This document shows, one piece after another, positions 62,901 through 64,000 of a DNA stretch of 64,000 nt. The DNA comes from Cryptomeria japonica. Lineage: Eukaryota > Streptophyta > Pinopsida > Cupressales > Cupressaceae. The notes under the pieces are model-generated. The model was not told the DNA's origin. It worked only from the letters and a program-made list of their open reading frames with translations, and made no database searches. Made by a program: the position numbers and the translations under genes. How positions within the stretch are numbered: the first letter of the stretch is position 1; every line of letters starts with the position of its first letter. Location: assembly GCF_030272615.1 (NCBI RefSeq), contig NC_081414.1, forward strand, positions 522,230,185-522,294,184, in the 5' to 3' direction.

Positions 62901-63581
62901 TTTTGCTGATACAATAGAAGCCTCCATTGTGCACACTAATATGAAAAGAATTTTGGATACTTTGAGTGAGTTGATTGAAGACAAGGCTATTTTAGGGTCA
63001 ATTTAGAGAAGTGGATGCCTAGGGAAGTGGATCTAGAACTTATCTGTGCATCCTATGATGAGGCAGGGTCTGATGCCATTATTAAATCCACATGTGAATT
63101 AGCAAAATGCATGTCCAAGCTAGCAAAAGGAAGAGCTAGTGTAGAGAGGAAGGCTAACTTATACAGGAAGGAATATACTGAGCATAAATTTGAATTGTTT
63201 CCTGGGGGTTTTGTTAGCCCAAATAAGTTGAAGGACAAACACGTATGGCTTGATGAGCTAGGAGCTAACTTGTCTTTAAGGGTGAATGAAATCATCAATA
63301 AAGATGACACATCTCTATTTGTTAAGACAGTTCAAGAAATAGAAAAGATAAAGTCACACTACGGCTTTTTGGAATCAAAGGTTAGGAAAGTAAGAAACTC
63401 TTGGAAAAGGTTAGTTAAATTGAAGAAGAAAATTGTTAGCTACTCATGGCCTAATGATGATGTGTTTCAAGAGTGGACCAAAATGTATGTGGTGCAAGAA
63501 GAGGAAATCCTAGAATAGTTAGAAGATGTTGCAGTGGAGCAACAAACTAAAAAGGCTACTGAGACTGAAAAGGACTTGTAA
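59957..63581 (+). pseudogene. ORF B: unknown gene behind the hairpin repeats (about 1200 codons)
   Basis: Starts MAPRRDFTGKVNYQ at 59957, shifts frame near 60020 and reads on in one frame to 63005, then in another to the TAA at 63579-63581. Stops inside are mostly TAG, with a TAA pair at about 61313 and TGA near 60391 and 61222. The N-terminal half is globular, with GFRGTPYLLP at 61093-61122, matching the ORF A motif CFSGEPFILP. A basic patch (SRGKRAIEDV and SPKRQKVGK, 61755-61830) resembles a bipartite nuclear localisation signal. A Pro/Ser-rich stretch lies at 62700-62800. The C-terminus is helical and Lys/Glu-rich (coiled coil likely). Family not recognised. Confidence 0.75.
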
Positions 63582-64000
63582 CTGCTTTTTGAAGGAAATT
63601 GCAATTACAACAAATTATCCTTAGGAATGTCCAAAGTTTTTTTTGCATCCATGTTGTTATAAATGGATACCGGGACTTAGGAAAAAGGGATCACAAGAAC
63701 TTGTAAAGAAACCCTACTAAAAAATATCTAGGGTTTTTTCTGGCTATTACAGAGAATACTTTGAGTTATGTAAGATTTTCTCATAAATGAATATGAATAT
63801 ACAAATCAGAACTTTTTGAGCCTAAAATGTGTGTTGTCTTCTGGTGTGCATTTCAATGTTTTGCTGGTTTCATTTTAATAGTCTAGGGTTATTCAGTTGA
63901 ACATGGATTGTAATGCAATCTTATGGATATGTTTTTAACTTTTCTCTTCAAAAGAGGAATTAAATATGCCTAAAACATCTCTATCAATAAATTACTTGTT
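63582..64000 (+). other. Downstream region of ORF B with TATA-like box
   Basis: TTATAAAT at 63657-63664 lies 77 bp behind the ORF B stop, as TATATATAA does behind ORF A. The remaining sequence to the window edge is AT-rich and shows no other feature. By analogy with the Tat-like element this may be the promoter part of a second giant LTR. Confidence 0.4.

Noticed and set aside
1-64000. Alternative genetic code with TAG read as glutamine
   Set aside because: This is nuclear plant repeat DNA; the same frames also contain TAA, TGA and frame shifts, and deamination of CAG explains the TAG excess more simply.

Overview
The window is plant nuclear repeat DNA. It is AT-rich, contains no host gene that I can recognise, and is almost entirely LTR retrotransposons with one LINE, many nested inside one another. 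Ty1/copia elements with initiator-Met-type primer sites, a chromodomain Ty3/gypsy element, a Tat-like Ty3/gypsy element and a LINE with a C-terminal RNase H together indicate a seed plant. Very long LTRs and slow decay suggest a large gymnosperm (conifer-like) genome, but that last step is inference.

Layout. 1-3539: 3' part of a decayed plus-strand copia element and its 3' LTR. 4922-8264: 5'-truncated LINE with RT, zinc-knuckle and RNase H domains plus an unrecognised coding fragment. 8632-9944: solo copia LTR (minus). 11032-14528: short internally deleted copia element (minus) with target duplication atatc. 14529-19574: AT-rich spacer with a faint gypsy gag relic. 19575-21311 and 37713-38531: one older minus-strand copia element, split by insertions. 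Into its RNase H went a 3.7-kb solo LTR (21312-24982 plus 37689-37712, duplication gatac). Into that went a complete, very young Tekay/Del-like chromovirus (24983-37683, two 3904-bp LTRs differing at three bases, duplication tgata).

38532-57479 is an old Tat-like gypsy element inserted in the same copia RT gene. Its 5' LTR, with a later insertion removed, is about 5.8 kb and contains an array of about 14 palindromes followed by a reading frame of about 1190 codons (ORF A), with a TATA-like box after it. The gypsy gag, protease, an extra RNase H, RT, RNase H and integrase follow the primer site at 51032. A copia-type element without pol (44111-50788, duplication cctta) is nested in the 5' LTR. 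It encodes a coiled-coil protein with four CCHC knuckles and another reading frame of about 1070 codons (ORF C).

57480-64000 holds a copia LTR fragment, then a second module built like the first: about 127-bp repeats each carrying a hairpin (58333-59690), then a reading frame of about 1200 codons (ORF B, 59957-63581) and a TATA-like box. ORFs A and B share a short motif and a similar layout. This is the best candidate here for an undescribed system: giant LTRs carrying hairpin arrays plus their own protein gene.

Reading frames throughout are broken mainly by TAG codons, often where a paralogue or the family pattern has glutamine. That fits CAG-to-TAG decay at methylated CHG sites. Coordinates of LTR ends and target duplications were read by eye from the sequence; domain names rest on motif recognition, not on database searches.
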